Below, one piece after another: positions 19,268 through 27,727 of a DNA stretch of 64,000 nt. This stretch comes from Acidimicrobiaceae bacterium. GTDB taxonomy: Bacteria > Actinomycetota > Acidimicrobiia > Acidimicrobiales > Ilumatobacteraceae. The notes beneath the pieces are model-generated. The model was not told the DNA's origin. It did no database searches and was given only the letters and a program-made list of their open reading frames with translations. The DNA is taken from NCBI GenBank assembly GCA_947450115.1, contig CANFUE010000001.1, forward strand, positions 124,001 to 188,000, given 5' to 3'. The stretch's first letter is position 1; each line of letters opens with the position of its first letter. Both the position numbers and the translations under genes were made by a program.

Positions 19268-20455
19268 ATGACTACGACAGAATCTGCACCTGCAAGCACC
19301 ACCCGCTGGACAGCCCAGTGGAAAGAACTTTACGAAGAGGTCATCACCACCGGCCTCTGCACCGGTTGTGCAGGTTGTGTTGTTACATGCCCACACGACG
19401 TCATTGGTTACGAACACGAAGAAGGCAAGTACAAGCCATTCCACATTGAGGAAGAACTTGGCCTCGACAATTGCACGCACGGTGAAAAAGGTTGCACCAC
19501 TTGCACACGTGCATGCCCACGCTTTCGCCAGTGGGAACCCGCCGCCGACATGCACCTCTTTGGTCGCGTTCGCGAACCAAATGAAATGGCCGGCATCTGG
19601 CGCCAACTACTGCTCACCCGTGCTTCTGATAAAACACAACACGACCGCGGTCAAGACGGTGGCTTTGTTACTGCCATGCTCACGTGGCTCTTGAAGAACG
19701 ACTACATCGAAGGCGCAATGGTAAGTGGTGTTGAACCCGACGACGCATGGAAAGCCAAGCCCGTACTTGTACGCACTGCCGATGAAGTGCTCGCTACTGC
19801 TGGAAGCCGGTACACCTATTGCGCAAACCCACTTGCGTTGAAAGAAGCCAAAGAACTTGGCTTAACCAAGCTCGCTCTTGTGGGCATGGGCTGCCAAACC
19901 TCTTCTCCCCCAGTGATGTGGGATCGCAAAGCAGGAAAAGTAGGCAAGCCTTTCGTGTTCAACATTGGTCTTTTGTGCTCAAAAACCTTTGACGATGCAA
20001 TTTTCCCCGAACTCTTTGAAGCAAAGTACGGCTTGAAAAAAGCCGACATGGTGAAGATGAACATCAAAGGTGCATTCCAAATTTGGATGAAAGATGGTTC
20101 GTTCCATGAAATCAATTTGAAGGAATGCCATCAGTGGACTCGCGAAGGGTGCAAAAACTGCCCCGACTTCGCTGCTGAGCATTCCGACATCGCCACCGGT
20201 GGTATTGGAAAAGACAACGACTGGACCCTCACCATTGTGCGCACCGAACTTGGCGAGGAAGTCATCACTCGCATGATCGCCGACGGCGTCATTGAAGCTC
20301 GCCCCGCACAAGAAGACGAAGTGGCAATGAAACTTCTGCGCACACTTTCCATTGTGAGTCGTCGTCGCTGGCCACAATGGGCCGACGGTGCCCCTGCAGT
20401 GGGCGTGCCTGAACCCAAGAAGAAGGCTGACGGAACCGCCCCTGCGGCGCACTAA
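19268..20455 (+). CDS. FrhB/FdhB-like Fe-S flavoprotein (coenzyme F420 hydrogenase/dehydrogenase beta subunit family)
   Basis: A 395-residue cytoplasmic protein with a ferredoxin-like N-terminus carrying 4Fe-4S cysteines in TGLCTGCAGCVVTCPHD and GCTTCTRACPRF, followed by the FrhB/FdhB N- and C-terminal domains (DRGQDGGFVTAML, VGMGCQTSSPP, GCKNCPDFAAEHSDIATGG). Proteins of this family bind FAD and exchange electrons between F420 and ferredoxin or a partner enzyme; some are subunits of hydrogenase, formate dehydrogenase, sulfite reductase or glutamate synthase. No hydrogenase or formate dehydrogenase partner is adjacent. It sits 14 bp after glnK2, so a link to nitrogen assimilation is possible but unproven. 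F420 use is common in Actinobacteria. Confidence 0.88.
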   Translation: MTTTESAPASTTRWTAQWKELYEEVITTGLCTGCAGCVVTCPHDVIGYEHEEGKYKPFHIEEELGLDNCTHGEKGCTTCTRACPRFRQWEPAADMHLFGRVREPNEMAGIWRQLLLTRASDKTQHDRGQDGGFVTAMLTWLLKNDYIEGAMVSGVEPDDAWKAKPVLVRTADEVLATAGSRYTYCANPLALKEAKELGLTKLALVGMGCQTSSPPVMWDRKAGKVGKPFVFNIGLLCSKTFDDAIFPELFEAKYGLKKADMVKMNIKGAFQIWMKDGSFHEINLKECHQWTREGCKNCPDFAAEHSDIATGGIGKDNDWTLTIVRTELGEEVITRMIADGVIEARPAQEDEVAMKLLRTLSIVSRRRWPQWADGAPAVGVPEPKKKADGTAPAAH

Positions 20456-20464
20456 GTTGTAGGG

Positions 20465-21385
20465 ATGCCTTTGCATCCTCAGTCACAATTCATTATCAAT
20501 TTCATGGGCTCACTTGGCGATAAGCCATTTGAAGAAGACACGCCACAAAACGCGCGCGATATTCGTAATGCGCGCACCACCCCGTCAACCCTGCCCATCT
20601 TTGAAACAAAAGATATTGATGCTGGTGGCGTGCCCGCACGTTTATACAAGCCGAACAACAACACCAATCTCCCTTTGCTCGTGTACTACCACGGTGGTGG
20701 CTGGGTGCTCGGCAATGTCGACTCACACGATGGCGTCTGCCGTGCGCTTGCCATGCAAAGTGAATGCGCAGTGCTCTCGGTGGAATACCGACTCGCTCCA
20801 GAGTTTCCTTTCCCCATTCCCCTCACCGACAGTGTGACGGCCACTCGTTGGGCCTACGACAACGCAGCATCCATCGGATGTGACGCCACGCGCATTGCCG
20901 TAGGCGGTGACTCTGCTGGCGGAAACTTTGCAGCCATCATTGCCAACATGCAGGTCATTCCATGCGTATACCAACTGCTCATTTACCCGGTCACCGATTG
21001 CCAACTAGGTCACCCGAGCCATCAAGAGAACAAAGATGGCCCGTTCCTCACACATGCCGGCATGAAGTGGTTCGTGAAGCACTATCTCAGTGGCGACCAA
21101 GGAACCACCACCGACCCACGTGTTTCACCGTTGCTCGATACTGATGAAGTTCTAGCTGCTGCTCCTCCCGCATTTGTCATTACAGCCGAATTCGACCCGT
21201 TGCGTGATGAAGGCGAGGCATATGCCAAGCGTCTTGCCGCACTCGGCGTTGCTGTGTCGCATGTGCGGTGGTCGAGCCAGTTTCATGGCTTTCTTTCCCT
21301 CGCCGATTTTCTTGACGATGGTAAAGCAGCACTGGCAGCATCGGCTGCAGCACTTCGCAGTGCGTTTACTCCTGCACTCCAATAG
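20465..21385 (+). CDS. Alpha/beta hydrolase, hormone-sensitive lipase family esterase
   Basis: A 306-residue carboxylesterase-type hydrolase of family IV (HSL). The oxyanion motif is in VYYHGGGWVLGNVDSHD, the nucleophile serine in GGDSAGGNFAA, the acid in AEFDPLRDEG and the histidine in SSQFHGFLSL. No signal peptide is visible, so it should act in the cytoplasm on short acyl esters. It starts 9 bp after the FrhB-like gene on the same strand. Its 3' end overlaps the convergent uracil-DNA glycosylase by 20 bp. The substrate is unknown. Confidence 0.88.
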   Translation: MPLHPQSQFIINFMGSLGDKPFEEDTPQNARDIRNARTTPSTLPIFETKDIDAGGVPARLYKPNNNTNLPLLVYYHGGGWVLGNVDSHDGVCRALAMQSECAVLSVEYRLAPEFPFPIPLTDSVTATRWAYDNAASIGCDATRIAVGGDSAGGNFAAIIANMQVIPCVYQLLIYPVTDCQLGHPSHQENKDGPFLTHAGMKWFVKHYLSGDQGTTTDPRVSPLLDTDEVLAAAPPAFVITAEFDPLRDEGEAYAKRLAALGVAVSHVRWSSQFHGFLSLADFLDDGKAALAASAAALRSAFTPALQ

Positions 21386-22055
21386 AGCACAGCTCACGCG
21401 CCCGCGCAAAAATATTGTCGAACATCGGCTCGGTGAGTTTACCGGTAAAGGTATTTTGCTGGCTGGGGTGAAGAGAACAGAGCAAGGTCCACTTGCCGTG
21501 TTGCACTTCAACACCATGGCCAAATTTTGGACGTGGACGAATATGTAAAAACTCTGTTGCAGCCTGATACGCAAATGCTCCAAGACATACCAACACATGC
21601 GCATTTTCTAAAGCAGCAAATTCACGCTCTAAAAATGGTCTGCATGTCACGCGCTCATCGGGGGTCGGAGCATTTGCTGGCGGCGCACATTTCACTGCTG
21701 CAGTAACCCAGGCATTACTGAGTGCTAATCCGTCGTCAATATGCTGCGACGTTGGTTGATTCGCAAAACCTGCTTTGTGCATTGCGCGGTATAACCAGTC
21801 GCCACTTTTATCGCCCGTAAACACACGACCCGTTCTGTTCGCGCCGTGCGCTGCAGGTGCAAGGCCGAGCACCAGAAGTTGCGCCTGTGTGTCGCCGAAG
21901 CCCGGCACTCCACGACCCCAGTATGTGTCGTCACGAAACATGGCTCGTTTTTCACGCGCAACATCTTCGCGCCATTCAACAAGCCGCGGGCAGGCACGAC
22001 ACAGTGCAACATCACGGCACACAGCGTCGAGTGGCGAGAGTTTTCGGGCGCCCAT
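21366..22055 (-). CDS. udgB: Uracil-DNA glycosylase, family 5 (UdgB type)
   Basis: Removes uracil and other deaminated bases from DNA. The 229-residue protein has an N-terminal cysteine set for a 4Fe-4S cluster (CRDVALCRACPRL, with further cysteines in VTCRPFLE and VLVCLG). Motif 1 is GLAPAAHGANRTGRVFTGD, typical of family 5 rather than the GEAPG of family 4, and motif 2 is LHPSQQNTFTGKL. It closely follows the pattern of the mycobacterial enzyme. It is transcribed divergently from the histidine phosphatase gene at 22097 and overlaps the 3' end of the esterase gene. Confidence 0.92.
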   Translation of the reverse strand: MGARKLSPLDAVCRDVALCRACPRLVEWREDVAREKRAMFRDDTYWGRGVPGFGDTQAQLLVLGLAPAAHGANRTGRVFTGDKSGDWLYRAMHKAGFANQPTSQHIDDGLALSNAWVTAAVKCAPPANAPTPDERVTCRPFLEREFAALENAHVLVCLGAFAYQAATEFLHIRPRPKFGHGVEVQHGKWTLLCSLHPSQQNTFTGKLTEPMFDNIFARARELCSIGVQE

Positions 22056-22096
22056 ATGTACACAGTAGAGGCAGAACCGATAAGTTCGCAGGTGCT

Positions 22097-22750
22097 ATGG
22101 CGTCAAAAAAAGCAACTCCTCATCACAAGCCCACCACATTGCTCCTCGTGCGTCACGGGCAAACTCCTACCACTGGGCAATCACTGCCCGGCCGTGCGCC
22201 TGGTCTACACCTCAGTGAAACCGGGCTCAAGCAAGCTGCCGAAGTTGCCGAGCGCCTCGCATCTTTTCCCAAAATCGATGCCATCTACTCTTCCCCCCTT
22301 GAACGCACTCGCGAGACCGCAGCACCACTTGCCAAGCAACGCAAGCAAAAGGTCATCATCGACAAAGGCCTCATTGAGTGTGACTTTGGCAAATGGACAG
22401 GTGGAAAGTTGAGCGACCTCATGAAACTTCCTGAATGGAAAACTGTGCAGAGTGCACCGAGTACTTTTCGTTTTCCCAACGGCGAAAGTTTTACGGAAAT
22501 GCAAGTGCGTATTTCTACAGCACTCGACAACATTCGTTTGCGCCACCCTGGTGGCGTGGTGGTGTGCTTTTCTCACGCCGACCCCATTAAGGCCGCACTC
22601 GCTCATGCCATGGGCACGCACCTCGACCTCTTTCAGCGCATCGTCGTGAGCACGTGTTCTGTGAGCGCGCTTGCTTATGGTGGCGGCGCACCCATTGTTC
22701 TCACGGTGAACTCCACTGGTGGGTCGTTGTCTGAATTGGCCCCATCATGA
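22097..22750 (+). CDS. Histidine phosphatase family protein (MSMEG_4193 type)
   Basis: A 217-residue member of the phosphoglycerate mutase-like histidine phosphatases, with catalytic LLLVRHGQTPTTG near residues 15-27, the substrate-arginine region YSSPLERTRETAAPLA and the second histidine in VVCFSHADPIK. I chose the ATG at 22097; the open frame extends to 21857, antisense to the glycosylase, and is rejected. The specific subfamily is suggested by the neighbours: it overlaps the DUF3090 gene by 4 bp (ATGA), and SCO1664 follows. That trio is conserved in Actinobacteria, often next to mshC of mycothiol synthesis. The physiological substrate is not known. Confidence 0.88.
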   Translation: MASKKATPHHKPTTLLLVRHGQTPTTGQSLPGRAPGLHLSETGLKQAAEVAERLASFPKIDAIYSSPLERTRETAAPLAKQRKQKVIIDKGLIECDFGKWTGGKLSDLMKLPEWKTVQSAPSTFRFPNGESFTEMQVRISTALDNIRLRHPGGVVVCFSHADPIKAALAHAMGTHLDLFQRIVVSTCSVSALAYGGGAPIVLTVNSTGGSLSELAPS

Positions 22751-23253
22751 CCACCTATCGCGACTTCGACGACCCCGATGCATTCACAACCACAGCAATT
22801 GGTCGCCCGGGTGAACGTACGTTTCTCATTCAGGTCCGCGGCGAAGGCGAAACCATCACAGTGAAATGCGAGAAGTCACAGGTTGCCGCCATTGCACATT
22901 ACGTGCGTGAGCTGCTCGCCGACCTTCCCGATAGCAAAGATGCACCACTCCCAGAAGCTTTGAGTGTCTCGCCCAATTCAGATGTTGCATTTATCGTTGG
23001 ACCCATTGGCGTTGCCTACGACCGCGAACTCGACCGCATCGTCATTCACCTCGACGAGATGGTCGACCTCGATGAAGAAGGCGAACCGCTCGACGATGTT
23101 GTAGCGAGTCGCATTCGCGGTTTTCTCACCCGCGCCCAGGCGCTCGCCTTTTGCGATCATGCCGACAACGTGGTGGAAGCCGGGCGACCCAATTGCCGCT
23201 GGTGTGGGTTACCAATGAACGTCGACGGGCATCCTTGCCCACGAATGAATTAG
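22747..23253 (+). CDS. DUF3090 family protein
   Basis: A 168-residue protein of the actinobacterial DUF3090 family, function unknown. It has GRPGERTFLIQVRGEGE near the N-terminus, a KSQVAAIAHYVRELLADLP helix, and a C-terminal zinc-ribbon-like tail in which FCDHADNVVEAGRP is followed by NCRWCGLPMNVDGHPCP, offering one histidine and four cysteines as possible metal ligands. Its start overlaps the phosphatase stop by 4 bp, and SCO1664 starts 7 bp after its stop. The three are evidently one translational unit. Length matches the family, which I recall as about 170-200 residues. Confidence 0.88.
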   Translation: MTTYRDFDDPDAFTTTAIGRPGERTFLIQVRGEGETITVKCEKSQVAAIAHYVRELLADLPDSKDAPLPEALSVSPNSDVAFIVGPIGVAYDRELDRIVIHLDEMVDLDEEGEPLDDVVASRIRGFLTRAQALAFCDHADNVVEAGRPNCRWCGLPMNVDGHPCPRMN

Positions 23254-23260
23254 TTCCTTC

Positions 23261-23983
23261 ATGTCAGCAACTTCACGCGTTGCGCACAGCGACCCACTCG
23301 GTGTTCTCCATAACGGAACCATAGAAATTGTTGGTCGCATGCCCTACAGCAGCAATGCCACGTTTCTCGTGAAGATACTTGTAGACGAAGTGGAGCAGTG
23401 CCAAGCCATTTACAAACCACTCAAGGGCGAACGCCCCTTGTGGGACTTCGAGCCTGGTTTGTATCGCCGCGAAGTTGCGGCATATGAACTCTCTGAAGCA
23501 TTGGGCTTCGACCTTGTTCCACCCACAGTGGTACGCGATGGCCCTTTTGGCGAAGGATCAGTGCAGTGGTTCATTGAAGCAAACCCCGAACTGCACTACT
23601 TCACCTTTATTGAAGACCACCCAGAGACGCATGACCAACTGCGACAAATGGCAATTTTCGACATAGTTGCTAACAACACCGACCGCAAAGGTGGCCATGT
23701 ACTCCTCGATGAGGCAGGACACATTTGGGGTATCGACCACGGTGTTTGTTTTTCAGATGAATTCAAATTACGCACAGTCATTTGGGATTTCGCTACCGAA
23801 AAACTTACTGCAGAACATCTTTCTGCTCTGGAAAACATTGCTCAGCAGGTTCCGTTACGCGTAGCAACACTTCTCAGCGAAGAAGAGGTGACGGCACTGA
23901 AAGAACGTGTCGATTGGCTCCTCGAAAATAAAGTTTTACCGTACGACCCATCGGGAAGACGTGTTCCCTGGCCACTTCTGTGA
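23261..23983 (+). CDS. SCO1664 family protein (PI3/PI4-kinase-like fold)
   Basis: A 240-residue protein of the SCO1664 family, distantly related to phosphatidylinositol 3/4-kinases. A possible ATP-binding lysine lies in AIYKPLKGERPLWDF. The pair FDIVANNTDRKGGHVLL and IWGIDHGVCF corresponds to the kinase catalytic loop (D/N) and metal-binding DH motif. The substrate is unknown. It is the third member of the MSMEG_4193-DUF3090-SCO1664 set, which is conserved in order in Actinobacteria and frequently precedes mshC. Here the following gene (23996) is not mshC. No membrane segment is seen. Confidence 0.85.
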   Translation: MSATSRVAHSDPLGVLHNGTIEIVGRMPYSSNATFLVKILVDEVEQCQAIYKPLKGERPLWDFEPGLYRREVAAYELSEALGFDLVPPTVVRDGPFGEGSVQWFIEANPELHYFTFIEDHPETHDQLRQMAIFDIVANNTDRKGGHVLLDEAGHIWGIDHGVCFSDEFKLRTVIWDFATEKLTAEHLSALENIAQQVPLRVATLLSEEEVTALKERVDWLLENKVLPYDPSGRRVPWPLL

Positions 23984-23995
23984 CAATCTGCAGTG

Positions 23996-24982
23996 ATGAG
24001 CCAATACCTCGATGCGCTTGTTGACCGCGCCGACCTCGACGAAATTATTCGCGAGATCGATGCACTATGCGCGAAACGCGAATGGAATGAACTCGCCTCG
24101 TTGCGCAACAAGTGTGCGGCTGCAGTAAAAACGGGGCGTCAAGTGTGGCCCGCAGCCACGCTTGCTAATTATCGCCTCGCATTACATGCCGATGCCAAAA
24201 ATGCTGCCGAGTCGTTACAACATCCCACCAGCACATTCAGTATCGGGCCACTCACCGAGGTCATTGCCCAAAGCCACACGTGGAACGAGTTGCAGAAGCA
24301 CATCACCGACGCCCCCATGCGTGGCTTTGTTGCCTACGAACGCGCAATACGCGGCGACATCATTGAAAACGATGAAAGCCTGCAAGCAATTTTGGAAATC
24401 CCTCTTGCACTTGGCACGTGGGAACCATCGTATGAAGTGCCCTTTTATTCCGACAACGGCGTTGAAGCACCAACACCACTTCTCACTGCTGTTCCATTCA
24501 ACAAAGTGAAATGTAATACCTCAGCACAACGTGACGACGACCCCGATATTGAACAAGCCGTGCGCGGCGTGGTAGAGGCATGGACTGCACAATCGAATGG
24601 TCGCGTTACTTTTGCCGCAGTATCTGGTGGCATCAGTTCCGCACTCGGCGCACTTGGGCTGAACGAAGCGTTCGTATGCCCACTTGAACCAACACAGGTG
24701 ATGTCTCTCGTTGCATGGGCCGGCGCATCGGGTGGCGCACATGGGCGCAGGCGCGGCATGGCGCAAGGTCGCTTTAGTGCGTGGTGGCTTGCTACCGCAT
24801 TTGCCGATGCGCTTGAGGAGTGGCCACTACGGCCCAACACTCTTCTTGCTGAAATGGAAGAGCTGCAATGGTTTACCTGGCGCGAGGAAGACCCGCTCCA
24901 TGGATGGCAACTGCAACTTGCCGTGGAAGATCCATTTAACGATATGTCGTGGGCATTTTCTGCCCGCGACATATCGTCATGA
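23996..24982 (+). CDS. Unknown protein in the SCO1664 cluster
   Basis: I do not recognise this 328-residue protein. It is soluble, with an N-terminal helical, acidic-rich part (residues 1-60) and a central region containing PLALGTWEPSYEVPFYSDNG. The C-terminal half has a small-residue stretch (AAVSGGISSALGALGL), GASGGAHGRRRGMAQGRF and a tryptophan-rich end (WFTWREEDPLHGW, DMSWAFSARD). ATG 23996 is preferred over GTG 23993. It begins 12 bp after the SCO1664 stop, so it is probably part of that operon, in the position where mshC is often found; it has no cysteinyl-ligase motifs (no HIGH or KMSKS). Convergent with etfA, 1 bp apart. A partner of the upstream trio is a fair guess. Confidence 0.75.
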   Translation: MSQYLDALVDRADLDEIIREIDALCAKREWNELASLRNKCAAAVKTGRQVWPAATLANYRLALHADAKNAAESLQHPTSTFSIGPLTEVIAQSHTWNELQKHITDAPMRGFVAYERAIRGDIIENDESLQAILEIPLALGTWEPSYEVPFYSDNGVEAPTPLLTAVPFNKVKCNTSAQRDDDPDIEQAVRGVVEAWTAQSNGRVTFAAVSGGISSALGALGLNEAFVCPLEPTQVMSLVAWAGASGGAHGRRRGMAQGRFSAWWLATAFADALEEWPLRPNTLLAEMEELQWFTWREEDPLHGWQLQLAVEDPFNDMSWAFSARDISS

Positions 24983-24983
24983 A

Positions 24984-25949
24984 TTATCGACCCTTCAAAG
25001 CCTCAATGAGCTTTGGCAATACTTTGTGCACGTCGCCAACAATGCCAAGGTCGGCAATGCCAAAGATAGGAGCTTCTTTGTCTTTGTTGATGGCGATGAT
25101 GTTTTTTGCACCCTTCATGCCCACCATGTGCTGCGTTGCGCCAGAGATACCAGCAGCAATATAAACACTTGGCTTCACTACTTTGCCGGTTTGGCCCACT
25201 TGGTATGAGTAAGGAACCCAACCAGCATCGACAATGGCGCGTGATGCACCAGGTGCCCCCTTCAACAGCTTGGCAAGTTCTTCAATCATTGCGTACTTGT
25301 CGGCTTCACCAAGACCACGGCCACCCGAAACAACAATGTTTGCTTCATCGAGCTTTGGACCAGTGCTCTCTTCAACGTGCACTGCAGTTACCTTTGCGCC
25401 ACCGGTTGCTCCGAGGTCGGGAACACTTGCAGCAGCAATAGCAGCAGGAGCGCCACCCGATGCTTCAGCTGCAAAGCTCTTTGGACGGAACGCGACGAGG
25501 TACGGGCCTTCGCCAGTGAACGTTGTCGTGACCAAAGTGTTGCCACCGAAAATAGGAGTAGTTGCATTCACTGAATCGCCGTCGACAGCAACGTCGATGG
25601 AGTTGGTGAGAACAGACTTGTTGAGCTTGACCGACAAGCGTGCCAACACGTCACGACCCTCGTAATTTTGTGGGAACAAAATGAGGTCGGGCTTGTCGCC
25701 ACCATCGATGATTGCTTTCATTGCACCAGCCACAGCAACACCAGGAAGTTTTCCTGCAAGATCACCAGTGGCATACACCTTTGTTGCACCAAACTCACCA
25801 AGTTGTGCAGCAACACCAGAGGCGTCGCCACCAAGAACTGCAGTGACATTCGGTGAAAGAGAACGGGCCTTGGTGAGGAGCTCAAGAGTTCCTGTTGTTG
25901 CGGCACCGTTTGTTACCTGGGCAAAAACCCACACACTGTTAATAGCCAT
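24984..25949 (-). CDS. etfA: Electron transfer flavoprotein, alpha subunit
   Basis: A 321-residue EtfA; with EtfB it accepts electrons from acyl-CoA and related dehydrogenases and passes them to the quinone pool. The C-terminal FAD domain is well conserved: SGGRGLGEADKYAMIEEL, GASRAIVDAGWVPYSYQVGQ, GKVVKPSVYIAAGISGATQH and IFGIADLGIVGD. It starts 10 bp after the etfB stop on the minus strand, so the order is etfB-etfA. Its natural partners in the window are the acyl-CoA dehydrogenase at 11301 and beta-oxidation enzymes such as the enoyl-CoA hydratase at 40818. Confidence 0.96.
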   Translation of the reverse strand: MAINSVWVFAQVTNGAATTGTLELLTKARSLSPNVTAVLGGDASGVAAQLGEFGATKVYATGDLAGKLPGVAVAGAMKAIIDGGDKPDLILFPQNYEGRDVLARLSVKLNKSVLTNSIDVAVDGDSVNATTPIFGGNTLVTTTFTGEGPYLVAFRPKSFAAEASGGAPAAIAAASVPDLGATGGAKVTAVHVEESTGPKLDEANIVVSGGRGLGEADKYAMIEELAKLLKGAPGASRAIVDAGWVPYSYQVGQTGKVVKPSVYIAAGISGATQHMVGMKGAKNIIAINKDKEAPIFGIADLGIVGDVHKVLPKLIEALKGR

Positions 25950-25959
25950 GATTTTTTCC

Positions 25960-26736
25960 TCAGATCACTTTCAGATTTTCTAGGAACGCAACGATCTTGC
26001 CGAACGACTCGCCGTCGTCTTCTACGATCTCGCCTGCTTGGCGAGCTTCTGCTTGAGCAACAAGCATGACTTTTTGTCCGGCGCCTGCCCAACCTGCTGG
26101 GGTGACACCAAGGTCGCTAGCAGTTACTTCTTCAACTGGCTTGCTCTTTGCAGCCATGATTCCTTTGAAACTTGGGTAACGCGGCTCTACTACACCAGCG
26201 GTCACGCTGATGAGTGCGGGCAACGCACACTCAACTTCGTCGTAACCCTCTTCGGTTTGACGATCGGCTTTCAATACACCGCCGTCAATTTTTACTTTCT
26301 TTGCGAAGGTAACTGAAGGGAGTCCGAGCACTTCTGCCATTTGTTCTGGAACAGTTCCGGTATAACCATCGGAAGATTCTGTAGCAGCAATGATGAGGTC
26401 GGCTCCGCCTAAACGTTGCGCTGCGGCAGCAAGAACTTTTGCAGTGGTGAGCGCATCGCTTCCTTGCAATGCTGGGTCGGAAACTAAAATTCCTTTTGCA
26501 GCACCCATGGCTAGCGCAGTACGCATGCCAGCGGTTTCACCGTTTGGTGCCATAGAGATAATGCTCACTTCTCCGCCACCAGCAGCATCGACAAGTTGCA
26601 ATGCCATTTCTACGCCGTATGCGTCGGAGTCATCGAGGATAAGTTTGCCGTCTCGCTTCAGGGTGTTTGTTGCGCCATCTAAGGCTCCTGGCAAGGCGGG
26701 GTCGGGAATCTGCTTCACACAGACGATCACGTTCAT
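25960..26736 (-). CDS. etfB: Electron transfer flavoprotein, beta subunit
   Basis: A 258-residue EtfB. The N-terminus MNVIVCVKQIPDP is typical, followed by DDSDAYGVEMALQL, MGAAKGILVSDPA and DGYTGTVPEQMAEVLGLP, which contribute AMP binding. The ATG at 26736 gives the family N-terminus; the open frame runs upstream to 26859 but has no further conservation. It is the first gene of etfBA and is divergent from the lipid kinase at 26807, with a 70-bp intergenic region carrying an inverted repeat at 26761-26778. Confidence 0.96.
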   Translation of the reverse strand: MNVIVCVKQIPDPALPGALDGATNTLKRDGKLILDDSDAYGVEMALQLVDAAGGGEVSIISMAPNGETAGMRTALAMGAAKGILVSDPALQGSDALTTAKVLAAAAQRLGGADLIIAATESSDGYTGTVPEQMAEVLGLPSVTFAKKVKIDGGVLKADRQTEEGYDEVECALPALISVTAGVVEPRYPSFKGIMAAKSKPVEEVTASDLGVTPAGWAGAGQKVMLVAQAEARQAGEIVEDDGESFGKIVAFLENLKVI

Positions 26737-26760
26737 GGCTTCTATTGTTACCGCTTGGTT

Positions 26761-26778
26761 CCGGTTCTGCCTAACCGG
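26761..26778. promoter_or_regulatory. Inverted repeat in the etfB/lipid-kinase divergent promoter
   Basis: CCGGTT-CTGCCT-AACCGG is a perfect 6-bp inverted repeat with a 6-bp spacer, placed 24 bp upstream of etfB and 28 bp upstream of the lipid kinase start. Its position in a short divergent promoter region suggests an operator, but I recognise no matching consensus. Confidence 0.35.
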
Positions 26779-26806
26779 CGACAGAAACTGATACCGTTTC
26801 CTCGTT

Positions 26807-27724
26807 GTGCGTGTTCTTCTTGTAGTTAACTCCTTTGCGTCATCGGTCACAGCCCGCAATACGGTTGTGGTCCATCAGCACCTTGCCCGCCACCACACCG
26901 TGCAGGTAGTGGAAACCAACCGCCGCGGGCACGCCACACGCTTTGCCGAAGACGCCGCCCGTCGTGGGCTCGATTGCGTGGTGTCCTTTGGAGGCGACGG
27001 CACACTCAATGAGGTTGCCACAGGCATAGCAGGCTCGGAAACAGCCTTAGGAGTCCTTCCAGGGGGCTCTACCAACGTCTTTGCTCGCACACTTGGCATG
27101 TCGAATGACCCTGCCGAGGCAGTGCAACAACTGGCCTTGGCACTCGATACCGAAAGCATTGCCCCCATTGGTCTCGGCAAGGTCAATGGTAGGTATTTTT
27201 GTTTTCACACGGGGGTCGGATACGACGCAGCAGTTGTGCGCAATGTCGAGCGGCGTGCCGCATTAAAGCGTTGGCTTGGCCACCCATTATTCGTCGGGGC
27301 AGCACTCCACACGTGGGCCCTTGGCTACAGCCGCAAAGAGCCGCATTTTTCTGTTCAAGTTGGCGAAGAGCAACCCGTCGACGGATTTTTCAGCATTGTC
27401 ATGAACACAAACCCGTACACATTTCTTGGCAAGAAGCCACTCAACTTGTCGCCACATGCCAACCTCGACACTGGCCTTTCTGTCGTGACCTTCACATCAC
27501 TTTCGGCTCTCACATTGCTGGGGTCGCTCGGCAAAGCCATTCGCAGTGGTGGTGTTCCCGAGAGTAAACACGTCAAGATTCATGAAGATGTAAAAGTAAT
27601 GAGCGTTACCAACGACAGGCCATTCCCGTTCCAACTCGACGGCGACTACCTTGGTGAAACAACAGAGTTGCGCTTCACCCATGAACCCCATGCAGTGCGC
27701 CTCGTGCAGCCACAACTCTCCTAA
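26807..27724 (+). CDS. Diacylglycerol kinase-like lipid kinase (YegS/BmrU family)
   Basis: A 305-residue cytoplasmic lipid kinase with the DAGK catalytic domain. VVNSFASSVTA at the N-terminus, the nucleotide loop SFGGDGTLNEVATG and the phosphate-binding GVLPGGSTNVFARTLG are diagnostic. The C-terminal beta-sandwich ends with FPFQLDGDYLG, where the DG is part of the conserved metal and substrate region. Translation starts at GTG 26807. Such enzymes phosphorylate diacylglycerol or sphingosine-like lipids. The adjacent convergent glycerophosphodiesterase (3 bp from its stop) also acts in phospholipid turnover. Confidence 0.92.
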   Translation: MRVLLVVNSFASSVTARNTVVVHQHLARHHTVQVVETNRRGHATRFAEDAARRGLDCVVSFGGDGTLNEVATGIAGSETALGVLPGGSTNVFARTLGMSNDPAEAVQQLALALDTESIAPIGLGKVNGRYFCFHTGVGYDAAVVRNVERRAALKRWLGHPLFVGAALHTWALGYSRKEPHFSVQVGEEQPVDGFFSIVMNTNPYTFLGKKPLNLSPHANLDTGLSVVTFTSLSALTLLGSLGKAIRSGGVPESKHVKIHEDVKVMSVTNDRPFPFQLDGDYLGETTELRFTHEPHAVRLVQPQLS

Positions 27725-27727
27725 GCC

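Noticed and set aside
21857-22096. Longer N-terminus for the histidine phosphatase
   Set aside because: The extension is antisense to the uracil-DNA glycosylase and has no family match; ATG 22097 places RHG at the expected distance from the N-terminus.
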